Shown here in pieces: positions 16,881 to 25,828 of a stretch of DNA of 64,000 nucleotides. The notes below the pieces were generated by a model, which was not told the origin of the DNA, ran no database searches, and worked only from the letters and a program-made list of their open reading frames with translations. Source of the stretch: Paracoccus yeei ATCC BAA-599 (lineage in GTDB: Bacteria > Pseudomonadota > Alphaproteobacteria > Rhodobacterales > Rhodobacteraceae); contig NZ_JHWH01000014.1 in the NCBI RefSeq assembly GCF_000622145.1, positions 1 to 64,000 on the forward strand, written 5' to 3'. The translations under genes and the position numbers were made by a program. The first letter of the stretch is position 1; each line of letters starts with the position of its first letter.

Positions 16881-19025
16881 ATGTTTGATGAAGTGAAGAA
16901 ATCCATCCAGTGGGGCCAGGAAACGCTCACGCTGGAAACGGGCAAGGTTGCCCGTCAGGCCGACGGCTCGGTCATCGCCACGCTTGGCGAAACCAGCGTC
17001 ATGGCCAACGTGACCTTCGCGAAAGAACCCAAGCCCGGTCAGGACTTCTTCCCGCTGACCGTGCACTACCAGGAAAAATACTATGCCGCCGGCAAGATCC
17101 CGGGCGGCTTCTTCAAGCGCGAGGCGCGCCCGTCGGAAAAGGAAACCCTGACCGCGCGCCTGATCGACCGTCCCTGCCGCCCGCTGTTCGCCCCCGGCTT
17201 CAAGAACGAAGTCCTGGTGATGTGCACCGTGCTGTCGCATGACCTGGTCAACGACCCCGACATCGTGGCGATGATCGCCGCCTCGGCCGCGCTGACCATC
17301 TCGGGCGTGCCCTTCATGGGCCCGATCGGCGCCGCGCGCGTCGGTTTCGCCAATGGCGAATATGTGCTGAACCCCGATGTCGCGGACATGGACAACCTGC
17401 GCGGCAATCCCGAACAGCGTCTGGACCTGGTCGTCGCCGGCACCAAGGACGCCGTGATGATGGTCGAATCGGAAGCCTATGAGCTGACCGAGGACGAGAT
17501 GCTGGGCGCCGTGAAGTTCGGCCACGAGGCGATGCAGCCGGTGATCGACCTGATCATCGACCTGGCCGAAGAAGCCGCGAAAGAGCCCTTCGACTTCCAG
17601 TCGCCGGACTATTCCGAGCTTTACGCCCGCGTGAAATCGCTGGGCGAGACGGACATGCGCGCCGCCTATGCCATCCGCGACAAGGGTGAGCGCCGCGACG
17701 CCATCGAGGCCGCCAAGGCCAAGGTTCTGGCCGGCCTGTCCGAGGAAGAACTGGCCGATGCCAACCTGGGCTCGGCCCTGAAGAAGCTGGAATCGGGCAT
17801 CCTGCGCGGCGACATCATCAACGGCGGCGCCCGCATCGACGGCCGCGACAACCGGACCGTCCGCCCCATCGTGTCCGAGGTCGGCATCCTGCCCCGCACC
17901 CATGGCTCGGCGCTGTTCACCCGCGGCGAAACCCAGGCGCTGGTCGTGACTACGCTGGGCACCGGCGACGACGAACAGATCATCGATGCGCTGCACGGCA
18001 ACTCGCGCTCGAACTTCCTGCTGCACTACAACTTCCCGCCCTATTCGGTGGGCGAGGTTGGCCGCGTCGGTTCGCCCGGCCGCCGCGAGATCGGCCACGG
18101 CAAGCTGGCCTGGCGCGCGCTGCAAGCCGTGCTGCCGGCGCCGACCGACTTCCCCTACACGATCCGCGTCGTGTCCGAGATCACCGAATCGAACGGTTCG
18201 TCCTCGATGGCTTCGGTCTGCGGCGGATCGCTGTCGATGATGGATGCGGGCGTGCCGCTGAAGGCGCCGGTCGCCGGTGTCGCCATGGGCCTGGTGCTGG
18301 AAGACGGCGGCAAATATGCCGTTCTGACCGACATCCTGGGTGACGAAGACCACCTGGGCGACATGGACTTCAAGGTCGCCGGGACCGAGAACGGCATCAC
18401 CAGCCTGCAGATGGACATCAAGGTCGCGGGCATCACCCCCGAGATCATGAGCCAGGCCCTGGCCCAGGCCAAGGATGGCCGCCTGCACATCCTGGCCGAG
18501 ATGTCCCATGCCCTGACCGAGGGCCGGCGCGAGTTCAGCGCCCATGCCCCGCGCATCGAGACGATGACCATTCCGACCGACAAGATCCGCGAAGTGATCG
18601 GCTCGGGCGGCAAGGTCATCCGCGAGATCGTCGAGGTTTCCGGCGCCAAGGTCGACATCAACGACGACGGCGTCATCAAGATCGCCTCGGCCAACGCCGA
18701 TTCGATCAAGAAGGCCTATGACATGATCTATTCGATCGTGGCCGAGCCGGAAGAGGGCAAGGTCTATACCGGCAAGGTCGTGAAGCTGGTCGATTTCGGC
18801 GCCTTCGTGAACTTCTTCGGCAAGCGCGACGGCCTGGTGCATGTCAGCCAGATCGCCTCGAAGCGCCTGAACCATCCGAACGAGATCCTGAAGGAAGGCC
18901 AGGAGGTCAAGGTCAAGCTTCTGGGCTTTGACGACCGCGGCAAGGTCCGCCTGGGCATGAAGATGGTCGACCAGGAAACCGGCGAGGAAATCGCCCCCGA
19001 GAAGAAGGAAGAATCGGCCGAGTGA
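16881..19025 (+). CDS. pnp: Polyribonucleotide nucleotidyltransferase (PNPase)
   Basis: This 714-residue phosphorolytic 3'-5' exoribonuclease is a degradosome component. Two RNase PH domains cover roughly residues 10-230 and 310-540 (catalytic stretches [13 protein letters not shown] and [18 protein letters not shown]), with a KH domain ([15 protein letters not shown]) near 570-610 and a C-terminal S1 domain ([13 protein letters not shown]). An acidic tail ends the protein. The usual upstream partner rpsO is not present; the neighbour is an amidohydrolase. Confidence 0.98.
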   Translation: MFDEVKKSIQWGQETLTLETGKVARQADGSVIATLGETSVMANVTFAKEPKPGQDFFPLTVHYQEKYYAAGKIPGGFFKREARPSEKETLTARLIDRPCRPLFAPGFKNEVLVMCTVLSHDLVNDPDIVAMIAASAALTISGVPFMGPIGAARVGFANGEYVLNPDVADMDNLRGNPEQRLDLVVAGTKDAVMMVESEAYELTEDEMLGAVKFGHEAMQPVIDLIIDLAEEAAKEPFDFQSPDYSELYARVKSLGETDMRAAYAIRDKGERRDAIEAAKAKVLAGLSEEELADANLGSALKKLESGILRGDIINGGARIDGRDNRTVRPIVSEVGILPRTHGSALFTRGETQALVVTTLGTGDDEQIIDALHGNSRSNFLLHYNFPPYSVGEVGRVGSPGRREIGHGKLAWRALQAVLPAPTDFPYTIRVVSEITESNGSSSMASVCGGSLSMMDAGVPLKAPVAGVAMGLVLEDGGKYAVLTDILGDEDHLGDMDFKVAGTENGITSLQMDIKVAGITPEIMSQALAQAKDGRLHILAEMSHALTEGRREFSAHAPRIETMTIPTDKIREVIGSGGKVIREIVEVSGAKVDINDDGVIKIASANADSIKKAYDMIYSIVAEPEEGKVYTGKVVKLVDFGAFVNFFGKRDGLVHVSQIASKRLNHPNEILKEGQEVKVKLLGFDDRGKVRLGMKMVDQETGEEIAPEKKEESAE

Positions 19026-19043
19026 TCGGACCGACGGTTCCGG

Positions 19044-19071
19044 AAAGGCCCCGAGGTTTCGGGGCCTTTTT
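19044..19071 (+). terminator. Rho-independent terminator of pnp
   Basis: GGCCCCGA and its complement TCGGGGCC form an 8-bp stem with a tiny loop, followed by TTTTT. It lies 18 bases after the pnp stop. Confidence 0.93.
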
Positions 19072-19130
19072 CATTGCTGCCGGGCTGCACATATCGTCTC
19101 AGGCTGGACCGCAATGGAGCGGATCGGGGC

Positions 19131-20162
19131 CTAGGGACGCCGGTTTCTTCTCGCGCGTTTCCAGGCCTTGAACCGCTTGCGCCAAGCCTGCATCCGGCTG
19201 ACCTGAGGCACGAGATCCGCACGCAGCGCCGGATCGGCGGGAACCGTCAGCGCGGCGGCAAACTGCGCGTCGAAATCCGCAAGCGACGCAACCGCCGCGT
19301 CCCGGATGCGCGCCGCCCTTTCGCGGGCTTCCGGGGAAAGGCAACGCACAAGCGCGGCCGCGAGGTCGTCGTCGCTCGCGGCATCGGCGTCGAAGACCTC
19401 GGGCCAACCCAGTTCCTGGGCTTGGCGCGTGACCTTGTCGCCCCCGGCCACCGGGTCGATCGCCAGCGTCGGAGTGCCGTTCTTGAGCGCCAGCACCATG
19501 CCATGAAGCCTTGTCGTCAGCATGGCATCGAGCCGGCGGCAGATCGCCTCGAACTCGGCGCCGCTGGACAGGCCGACGCGGTTGGTTTCGGCGGGCACGG
19601 ACGTGTCCAGCTCGATGAAGGCCACGCCGGCATCCCGGATCAGGCGGCGCAGCCTCTCGGCTGCCAGATCGCCGCGGCGACGCGCGCCATATTCGCGCTG
19701 CGGGCTGGCAAGGCACAGGCCTACGACCGGCATCGGCTCCGGGGTTTCAAGGAAACTCAGGTCGGCGCGCGCGGTCCTGTCGCTGTCGCGCTCTAGCAGG
19801 ACCTCGAACGGATTGAAGTCCTGAAGCCGCTCCACCATGGTCAGATTGACGCCGATATGCACGCAATGCTGGAACCGGCCGAAGATGCTGTCATGCTGCA
19901 CGGCCATCTGGGGCGTGAAGGGTCCGCAGATCACGATCAGATGCGTATAGCGCCGCGGGTCCAGCCTGTGCTTGTCCAGCCAGGATCGGTCCACGGTCAG
20001 CCGGGCATCGGTAAAGGGGGAAACGTCGTAATCCATGCCCAGGGCATCGAGCCGCCGCTCGATCTGCCGCAGGACCTCGACGTCGCCCACGGTGGAAAGA
20101 TGCCCCACCAGAAGGGCACGGGGGCGTTTGACTTGCGAGGGGGCGAGATGGTCTTGGGTCAA
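19131..20162 (-). CDS. Polysaccharide pyruvyl transferase family protein
   Basis: This 343-residue protein of the PS_pyruv_trans family probably adds ketal pyruvate or acts on surface-glycan sugars. Key segment is TTRLHGMVLALKNGTPTLAID, typical of the C-terminal half. No ATG fits: the best start is TTG at 20162 with AGGAG 6 bases upstream (MTQDHLAPSQVKRPRALLVG); the first ordered strand follows at once. It lies 56 bases after the glycosyltransferase gene and is probably cotranscribed. The basic C-terminus (RKRFKAWKRARRNRR) may bind membrane. Confidence 0.75.
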   Translation of the reverse strand: MTQDHLAPSQVKRPRALLVGHLSTVGDVEVLRQIERRLDALGMDYDVSPFTDARLTVDRSWLDKHRLDPRRYTHLIVICGPFTPQMAVQHDSIFGRFQHCVHIGVNLTMVERLQDFNPFEVLLERDSDRTARADLSFLETPEPMPVVGLCLASPQREYGARRRGDLAAERLRRLIRDAGVAFIELDTSVPAETNRVGLSSGAEFEAICRRLDAMLTTRLHGMVLALKNGTPTLAIDPVAGGDKVTRQAQELGWPEVFDADAASDDDLAAALVRCLSPEARERAARIRDAAVASLADFDAQFAAALTVPADPALRADLVPQVSRMQAWRKRFKAWKRARRNRRP

Positions 20163-20218
20163 ATCCAGCTCCTGAAGTCTGCCTCTGCACCGAAGCGCGT
20201 GATGCGTGTCGTCTCTGG

Positions 20219-21130
20219 TCAGGTCGGGCGCAGATCGGGGTGCTTGCGCAGAAAGCGGCGCAGGGCCTGTTTGTAGATCCTGGTCGCCCGTCCACGAGAG
20301 GACCAGATATCCCAACCCGTGACCCGCCAGGGCTTTTCCGGTCCATGGTAGTGCAGGATGACAGATCCCCTGCCGGGCAGGGCGCCGGTCGCCGGGGTGG
20401 CGTTGCGCGACAGGTGCGCGCGGTGTTTCCGGATGCGGCCCCAGGACGCGTTCCATCGCAGGTCCAGCTGGACGACATTGCCGCGGAACAGGGCGTTCAG
20501 GTGGTCCTGGTCGCCATGACTGCAGGCCGAGGCGGCGACAACATCCGCGACCCGCTCCAGCAAGGCCGGTTCCGCGCGAAGGGCGTCGCAATTCAGCAAA
20601 AGCACCCCGGCGTTGAAGTAATCCTGCGCCGGGGCCGGATCCATCAGTTGCCGGATTTCGGAAAGCCGCTCCTCGCGCAAGCCTGATCCTCCATCCCGAT
20701 CGGACAGCCAATGCGCGACCGTGTAATCCCGCACCACGCCGGCATAGGCCCTGCCCAGGTCGAGCCGGAACAGTTCGGACACATCGCCGGTCACCAGCGT
20801 GTCGCCGTCGATATAGAGCACATGACCGTCGATGAGGCGCGGGATGAACAGGCGGCCCATGGTGGCCGCCGAGATATAGCTTTGTGGGCCATGCGCGCCA
20901 TCAAGATAGCCGCTGCCGATATCCTTGCAATGCAGCGCGACCCGAGGGTTTGCCGCAGCGACCTTTTCGACATCGGCCCAGTCTGCGGCCTGCAACCCGT
21001 CGCCCCAGACGTGCAGTTCGGCCGGGCCCTTCAGGTGTTGCAGCAGGCTCCAGACGGAAACCAGGGTCGGCCTGAGAAAGCCGCGGTCGGTGACATAGGC
21101 AACCTTGACCGTACGGGGCGGCGTCGTCAA
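20219..21130 (-). CDS. Glycosyltransferase family 8 protein
   Basis: This 303-residue retaining GT8 enzyme has the donor-binding VAYVTD start, a DxD metal site in LYIDGDTLV, YFNAGVLLLN, GDQDHLNALF and the C-terminal LHYHGPEKPW (HxGxxKPW) metal ligand. No ATG fits; TTG at 21130 has GGAG 6 bases upstream, giving MTTPPRTVKVAYVTD. It precedes the pyruvyl transferase-like gene. Acceptor and sugar are unknown; a lipopolysaccharide or capsule role is inferred. Confidence 0.82.
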   Translation of the reverse strand: MTTPPRTVKVAYVTDRGFLRPTLVSVWSLLQHLKGPAELHVWGDGLQAADWADVEKVAAANPRVALHCKDIGSGYLDGAHGPQSYISAATMGRLFIPRLIDGHVLYIDGDTLVTGDVSELFRLDLGRAYAGVVRDYTVAHWLSDRDGGSGLREERLSEIRQLMDPAPAQDYFNAGVLLLNCDALRAEPALLERVADVVAASACSHGDQDHLNALFRGNVVQLDLRWNASWGRIRKHRAHLSRNATPATGALPGRGSVILHYHGPEKPWRVTGWDIWSSRGRATRIYKQALRRFLRKHPDLRPT

Positions 21131-21317
21131 CGAAGGCTCCGTTCGTTCCGGGTCTGGACAGGTCTCTGATATGGGACTTTTCCATTCCGGGCAACATCGC
21201 AGTGTCACCCGGCCCGTGCCGCGGCCAGACACGCTCCTGCGCAGGCGGCCCGCGGGCGGCGGGGACCGCCGCCTTCGCCAGAGCCGCGTGGCCCGAAAGG
21301 CGCGGCCCCGCCCGGCC

Positions 21318-21974
21318 TTACGCCGGATCCTTGGCGAACCGCAGATAGGGCAGCTTCTTGTCCAGCGCACCGTATTTCGCCTCGGCCGCCGCGTCGTCCA
21401 GCGCCAGGGCCACGATCACGTCCTGGCCGGGCACCCAGTTTGCCGGCGTCGCCAGCGGCACGCCGTCGGTCTTGCGCACCGCGTCCAGCGCCCGGACGAT
21501 CTCGGCGAAATTGCGGCCCACCGACATGGGATAGGTCATGGTCAGCCGCACCTTCTTGTCGGGACCGATGATGAAGACGCTGCGGACGGTCGCCGTATGC
21601 GCCGGGGTGCGCCCTTCGGTCGGCAGGTCGTGATCGGCGGGCAGCATGCCGTAAGCCTTGGCCACCGTCAGCGAACTGTCGTCGATGATGGCGAAGTCGG
21701 CCGGAACGCCGGCCACCTTTTCGATGTCGGCCTTCCATTTGCCGTGGTCCTCGACCGAATCGACCGACACGCCCAGAACCTTGGTGCCGCGCGCCTCGAA
21801 TTCGGGGACAAGCTGGGCGACGGCGCCGAACTCGGTCGTGCAGACCGGGGTGAAGTCGCGCGGGTGCGAAAAGATCACCACGTAGCTGTCGCCGGCCCAG
21901 TCGTGAAAGCGGATCGGCCCTTCGGTCGACGGGGCGGTAAAGTCGGGGGCGGTGTCGTTGATGCGCAGGGACAT
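21318..21974 (-). CDS. 1-Cys peroxiredoxin (Prx6-type)
   Basis: This 218-residue peroxidase reduces H2O2 and organic peroxides. The peroxidatic Cys45 sits in HPRDFTPVCTTE, with a conserved SVDSVEDHGKW segment and the long Prx6 C-terminal dimer arm (YPMSVGRNFAEI...KLPYLRFAKDP). Start MSLRINDTAPDF at 21974 has AAGGA upstream; the longer frame is spurious. It is a lone gene divergent from an aldehyde dehydrogenase; no OxyR gene lies beside it. Confidence 0.94.
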   Translation of the reverse strand: MSLRINDTAPDFTAPSTEGPIRFHDWAGDSYVVIFSHPRDFTPVCTTEFGAVAQLVPEFEARGTKVLGVSVDSVEDHGKWKADIEKVAGVPADFAIIDDSSLTVAKAYGMLPADHDLPTEGRTPAHTATVRSVFIIGPDKKVRLTMTYPMSVGRNFAEIVRALDAVRKTDGVPLATPANWVPGQDVIVALALDDAAAEAKYGALDKKLPYLRFAKDPA

Positions 21975-22134
21975 GGCATGCGTCCTTTCGGTTTGTCGTG
22001 CGGTGCACACCATAGGGGCCTCGGGCAGGCTTGAAAAGACGATAAGTGAAGTCGTGTTAGCAGGCCCGGTCTTGCGCCCCGCGCAGGCTGGTGCCACGCT
22101 ATCGCCCGACCAAGCGGCAACGGAGGGGCTGGGC

Positions 22135-23586
22135 ATGAGCGATCTGGCAGACAAGCGGGCATTCTATATCGACGGGGCATGGGTGGCGCCCAGCCAGCCC
22201 CACGACCTTGAGGTGATCGACCCCTCGACCGAGGAGCCCATCGCCGTGATCTCGCTGGGCGGGCAGGCTGATACGGACCGCGCAGTCGCGGCCGCCAAGG
22301 CGGCCTTCCCGGCCTGGTCGGCAACGCCCCCGGCGGAACGGCTGGCCTGTGTGGAACGCATCCTCGAGGTCTACAAGCGTCGTCAGGCCGAGATGGGCCG
22401 CGCCATCGAATACGAGATGGGCGCCCCCCAGGACATGGCGGTCGAGGATCAGGCCGGTTGCGGCGCGGGCCATATCGCGACCTTCATCGAGGCGTTCCGC
22501 AATTTCAAATTCATCCGCCCGCTGCGGCCCGATACGCCCTCGAGCATGGTCGCGTGGGAACCGATCGGCGTCGTCGGCCTGATCACCCCCTGGAACTGGC
22601 CGATGAACCAGGTCACGCTGAAGGTGATCCCGGCGATCCTGGCGGGCAACACCTGCATTCTGAAGCCGTCCGAAATCGCGCCGCTGTCCTCGGTCCTGTT
22701 CAGCGAGATCGTGGACGAGGCCGGGCTGCCGAAGGGCGTCTACAACATGGTGAACGGCGACGGGCAGGGCGTCGGCACCCAGCTTTCGACCCATCCCGAT
22801 GTCGAGATGATCAGCTTCACCGGCTCGACCCGCGCCGGGATCGCCATCACCAAGGCCGCGGCCGACTCGCTGAAGAAGGTGGCGCTGGAACTGGGTGGCA
22901 AGGGCGCGAACCTGGTCTTTGCCGATGCCGACGACAAGGCGGTCGCGCGGGGCGCGCGCCATGTGTTCTACAACAGCGGCCAGTCCTGCAATGCCCCGAC
23001 CCGGATGCTGGTCGAACGCTCCTTCTATGAAACCGCGGTGGAACAGGCCCGCAAGGTGGCCGAGGACACCCAGGTCGCGACCGCCCACCAGCCCGGCAGG
23101 CACATCGGCCCGGTGGTCAGCAAGCAGCAATGGGACAAGATCCAGGATCTGATCCAGAAGGGCATCGACGAGGGCGCCCGCCTGGTCGCCGGCGGCCCCG
23201 GCCTGCCCGAAGGCGTGAACCGCGGCTATTTCGTCCGGCCCACGGTCTTTGCCGATGTCACCAACGACATGACCATCGCCCGGCAGGAAATCTTTGGCCC
23301 GGTGCTGTCGATCATCCCCTTCGACACCGAGGACGAGGCCGTGGCCATCGCCAACGACACCGCCTATGGGCTGACGAACTATGTCCAAAGCCAGGACGGC
23401 GCCCGCCGCAACCGGCTGGCCCGGCAGCTGCGCGCCGGCATGATCGAGATGAACGGCGAAAGCCGGGGCCGTGGCGCGGCTTTCGGCGGGGTCAAGGCCT
23501 CGGGGCGCGCGCGCGAGGGCGGCGTCTGGGGGCTCGAGGAGTTCATGGACAGCAAGCAGATCAGCGGCTGGGACCCGAACGCCTGA
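22135..23586 (+). CDS. NAD(P)-dependent aldehyde dehydrogenase
   Basis: This 483-residue aldehyde dehydrogenase has the NAD-binding TPWNWPMNQ, FTGSTRAG, general-base Glu252 in LELGGKGAN and nucleophile Cys285 in NSGQSCNAPTR. CGGAGG precedes the ATG at 22135 by 9 bases. It is followed by a strong terminator, so it is monocistronic. Substrate cannot be read; it is not of the KGSADH type at 9.2 kb. It starts about 160 bases from the divergent peroxiredoxin gene. Confidence 0.88.
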   Translation: MSDLADKRAFYIDGAWVAPSQPHDLEVIDPSTEEPIAVISLGGQADTDRAVAAAKAAFPAWSATPPAERLACVERILEVYKRRQAEMGRAIEYEMGAPQDMAVEDQAGCGAGHIATFIEAFRNFKFIRPLRPDTPSSMVAWEPIGVVGLITPWNWPMNQVTLKVIPAILAGNTCILKPSEIAPLSSVLFSEIVDEAGLPKGVYNMVNGDGQGVGTQLSTHPDVEMISFTGSTRAGIAITKAAADSLKKVALELGGKGANLVFADADDKAVARGARHVFYNSGQSCNAPTRMLVERSFYETAVEQARKVAEDTQVATAHQPGRHIGPVVSKQQWDKIQDLIQKGIDEGARLVAGGPGLPEGVNRGYFVRPTVFADVTNDMTIARQEIFGPVLSIIPFDTEDEAVAIANDTAYGLTNYVQSQDGARRNRLARQLRAGMIEMNGESRGRGAAFGGVKASGRAREGGVWGLEEFMDSKQISGWDPNA

Positions 23587-23609
23587 TCCCTTGGGTCCGA
23601 TCCCTTCAG

Positions 23610-23637
23610 GGGCCGCCTCGGGCGGCCCTTTTCATTT
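23610..23637 (+). terminator. Terminator after aldehyde dehydrogenase gene
   Basis: GGGCCGCC (23610-23617) and GGCGGCCC (23621-23628) form an 8-bp stem with a 3-base loop, followed by TTTTCATTTT. Confidence 0.9.
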
Positions 23638-23682
23638 TCGCTGTTGCCGCTAACGTGCTGCGGGCAATCATTGGGGGACGGG

Positions 23683-24591
23683 ATGCGCATTGTTTCGGTC
23701 GGCGAATGCATGGTGGAGCTGTCGGGCGCGGGCCAGGGCCTGTGGCGCCAGGCCTTTGCCGGGGACACGTTCAACACGGCCTGGTATCTGCGCGCCTTGA
23801 TGCCGGCGGACGCGCAGGTCGATTACCTGACCTGCGTGGGGCAGGACGCGATTTCGCAGGCCATGGTCGATTTCATCGCTGGCGCCGGCATCGGCACCGG
23901 CTGCATCAGCCGCCACCCGACCCGCGCGCCCGGGCTTTACATGATCGACCTGAAGGATGGCGAACGCAGCTTTACCTATTGGCGCGACTCCTCGGCCGCG
24001 CGCTGCCTGGCGGACGATCCCGACCATCTGGCGCGCTGCCTGCTGGGGGCGGATCTGGTCTATTTCTCGGGGATCACGCTGGCGATCCTGACCCCGGACC
24101 GGCGCCGCGACCTGCTGGCGGCGCTTGCTGCCTCGGGCGCGCGCGTGGCCTTCGACAGCAACATGCGTCTGCGCCTGTGGTCGGATGCCGACGAGATGCG
24201 CGACTGGATCATGAAGGCCGCCGCCGTCGCCCATATCGCCCTGCCCAGCTTTGACGAGGAATCGCAGTATTTCGGCGATGCCGACCCGGCGCGCACCGCC
24301 GCGCGCTATCGCGATGCCGGGGTGGCCGAGGTGCTGGTCAAGAACGGCGGCGGCGACATGCTGGGCATCGACGCCGAGGGGCGCAGCCATCCTCTGCCCT
24401 GTCCCGAGCGTATCACCCCGGTCGACACGACGGGCGCGGGCGACAGCTTCAACGGCGGCTACCTGTCTGCGCGGCTGGCGGGCCAAGACATGGAGCAGGC
24501 CGTGGCGCGCGGCCATGCGACCGCGGCCGAGGTCATCCGCCGGCCGGGCGCGCTGATCGATCCGGACCTGCTGCGGACCGGCGCCGCGTGA
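23683..24591 (+). CDS. kdgK: 2-dehydro-3-deoxygluconokinase (PfkB family)
   Basis: This 302-residue PfkB sugar kinase has an N-terminus MRIVSVGECMVELS typical of KDG kinase, FDSNMRLRLW mid-protein and the anion-hole/catalytic block DTTGAGDSFNGGYL near 245-258. It would phosphorylate 2-keto-3-deoxygluconate to KDPG for the Entner-Doudoroff aldolase. It precedes a CUT1 sugar importer by 128 bases. The KDG specificity is likely but not certain within PfkB. Confidence 0.82.
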   Translation: MRIVSVGECMVELSGAGQGLWRQAFAGDTFNTAWYLRALMPADAQVDYLTCVGQDAISQAMVDFIAGAGIGTGCISRHPTRAPGLYMIDLKDGERSFTYWRDSSAARCLADDPDHLARCLLGADLVYFSGITLAILTPDRRRDLLAALAASGARVAFDSNMRLRLWSDADEMRDWIMKAAAVAHIALPSFDEESQYFGDADPARTAARYRDAGVAEVLVKNGGGDMLGIDAEGRSHPLPCPERITPVDTTGAGDSFNGGYLSARLAGQDMEQAVARGHATAAEVIRRPGALIDPDLLRTGAA

Positions 24592-24593
24592 TT

Positions 24594-24603
24594 GCGTATA
24601 CAT
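24594..24603. promoter_or_regulatory. GTATAC-core site upstream of the CUT1 importer
   Basis: GCGTATACAT matches 8 of 10 bases of the ATGTATACAT palindrome at 31636. It lies just after the kdgK stop and 116 bases before the importer ATPase start, in an unusually AT-rich short stretch that may hold a promoter. Confidence 0.3.
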
Positions 24604-24719
24604 TAATCTTTCGCCAGCCAAGCGGCAAGAAAGCTGGTCAGATGCAAGAAAGGGCTTGATCGGGGACCGGCTTCCTGCCAGCCTGCCCAACAATGGATAC
24701 CTTTGGGAGGAGGGACTCT

Positions 24720-25766
24720 ATGGCCTCGGTCACGATCCGGGACGTGCGGAAATCCTATGGCGCGGTCGAGGTGATGCATGGCGTCAGCGTCGACATCGAG
24801 GAAGGGGAGTTCGTCGTCCTGGTCGGCCCCTCGGGCTGCGGCAAGTCCACCCTGCTGCGGATGCTGGCCGGGCTGGAACATATCACCTCGGGCCAGATCC
24901 TGATCGGCGAAAAGGTCGTGAATGATCTGCCGCCCAAGGATCGCGACATTGCGATGGTGTTCCAGAACTATGCGCTGTACCCGCATCTGACGGTGGCGGA
25001 AAACATGGGCTTTTCGCTGAAGCTCGCCGGCGTCAAGCGCGCCGAGATCGCCGAGCGGGTCAAGCCCGCCGCCGAGATCCTGGGGCTGGCCCATCTTCTG
25101 GACCGCTATCCGCGCCAGCTGTCCGGGGGCCAGCGCCAGCGCGTGGCCATGGGCCGCGCCATCGTGCGCGATCCGCAGGTGTTCCTGTTCGACGAACCCT
25201 TGTCGAACCTTGACGCCAAGCTGCGCGTGACCATGCGCACCGAAATCAAGAACCTGCACAACCGGCTCAAGACCACGACCGTCTACGTCACCCACGACCA
25301 GATCGAGGCGATGACCATGGCCGACAAGATCGTGGTCATGCACGACGGCCGCGTCGAACAGATCGGCACCCCGCTCGAGCTATACGACCGCCCCGACAAC
25401 CTGTTCGTCGCGGGCTTCATCGGCAGCCCCGCGATGAACATGATCTTGGGCGAGGCGCGGGACGGCAGCTTCGTCACGCCGGGCGGCCAGCGCCTGCCGG
25501 TCCGGGCCGCGCCCCAGGGGCGCAAGCTGATCTATGGCGCCCGCCCCGAGGCGATCACCCTGGGCGGCGACATCCCCCTGACGATCGAGGTGATCGAACC
25601 CACGGGCGCCGAAACCTATGTCGTGGGCCAGATGGGCGGCCAGCCCGTCACCTGCGTCTTTCGCGCGCGCGTCGATGCCCGCCCGGGCGACGTGATCCAC
25701 GTCGCGATCGACCCCGATGCGGTGCATCTGTTCGACGCCGACAGCGGAGTGCGCCTTTCGACCTAG
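24720..25766 (+). CDS. CUT1 sugar ABC transporter ATPase (UgpC/MalK-like)
   Basis: This 348-residue ATPase has Walker A GPSGCGKST, Q-loop FQNYALYPH, signature LSGGQRQRVAMGRA, Walker B VFLFDEPLSNLDAKLR and switch His VTHD. A MalK-type regulatory C-terminal domain of about 110 residues follows (TOBE-like RPEAITLGG). GGGAGGAGG precedes the ATG. It is the first gene of the importer operon; ATPase-first order is less common for CUT1 systems. Confidence 0.93.
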   Translation: MASVTIRDVRKSYGAVEVMHGVSVDIEEGEFVVLVGPSGCGKSTLLRMLAGLEHITSGQILIGEKVVNDLPPKDRDIAMVFQNYALYPHLTVAENMGFSLKLAGVKRAEIAERVKPAAEILGLAHLLDRYPRQLSGGQRQRVAMGRAIVRDPQVFLFDEPLSNLDAKLRVTMRTEIKNLHNRLKTTTVYVTHDQIEAMTMADKIVVMHDGRVEQIGTPLELYDRPDNLFVAGFIGSPAMNMILGEARDGSFVTPGGQRLPVRAAPQGRKLIYGARPEAITLGGDIPLTIEVIEPTGAETYVVGQMGGQPVTCVFRARVDARPGDVIHVAIDPDAVHLFDADSGVRLST

Positions 25767-25828
25767 CCCCCGGCCGGGGGCGACAGGGCCGGCAAACGGC
25801 CGCATTGCACTTTGGGAGGAGTGAAGCA

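Noticed and set aside
16497..18875. A 792-codon frame antisense to pnp
   Set aside because: His/Asp/Val-rich shadow of PNPase codons, no domain.
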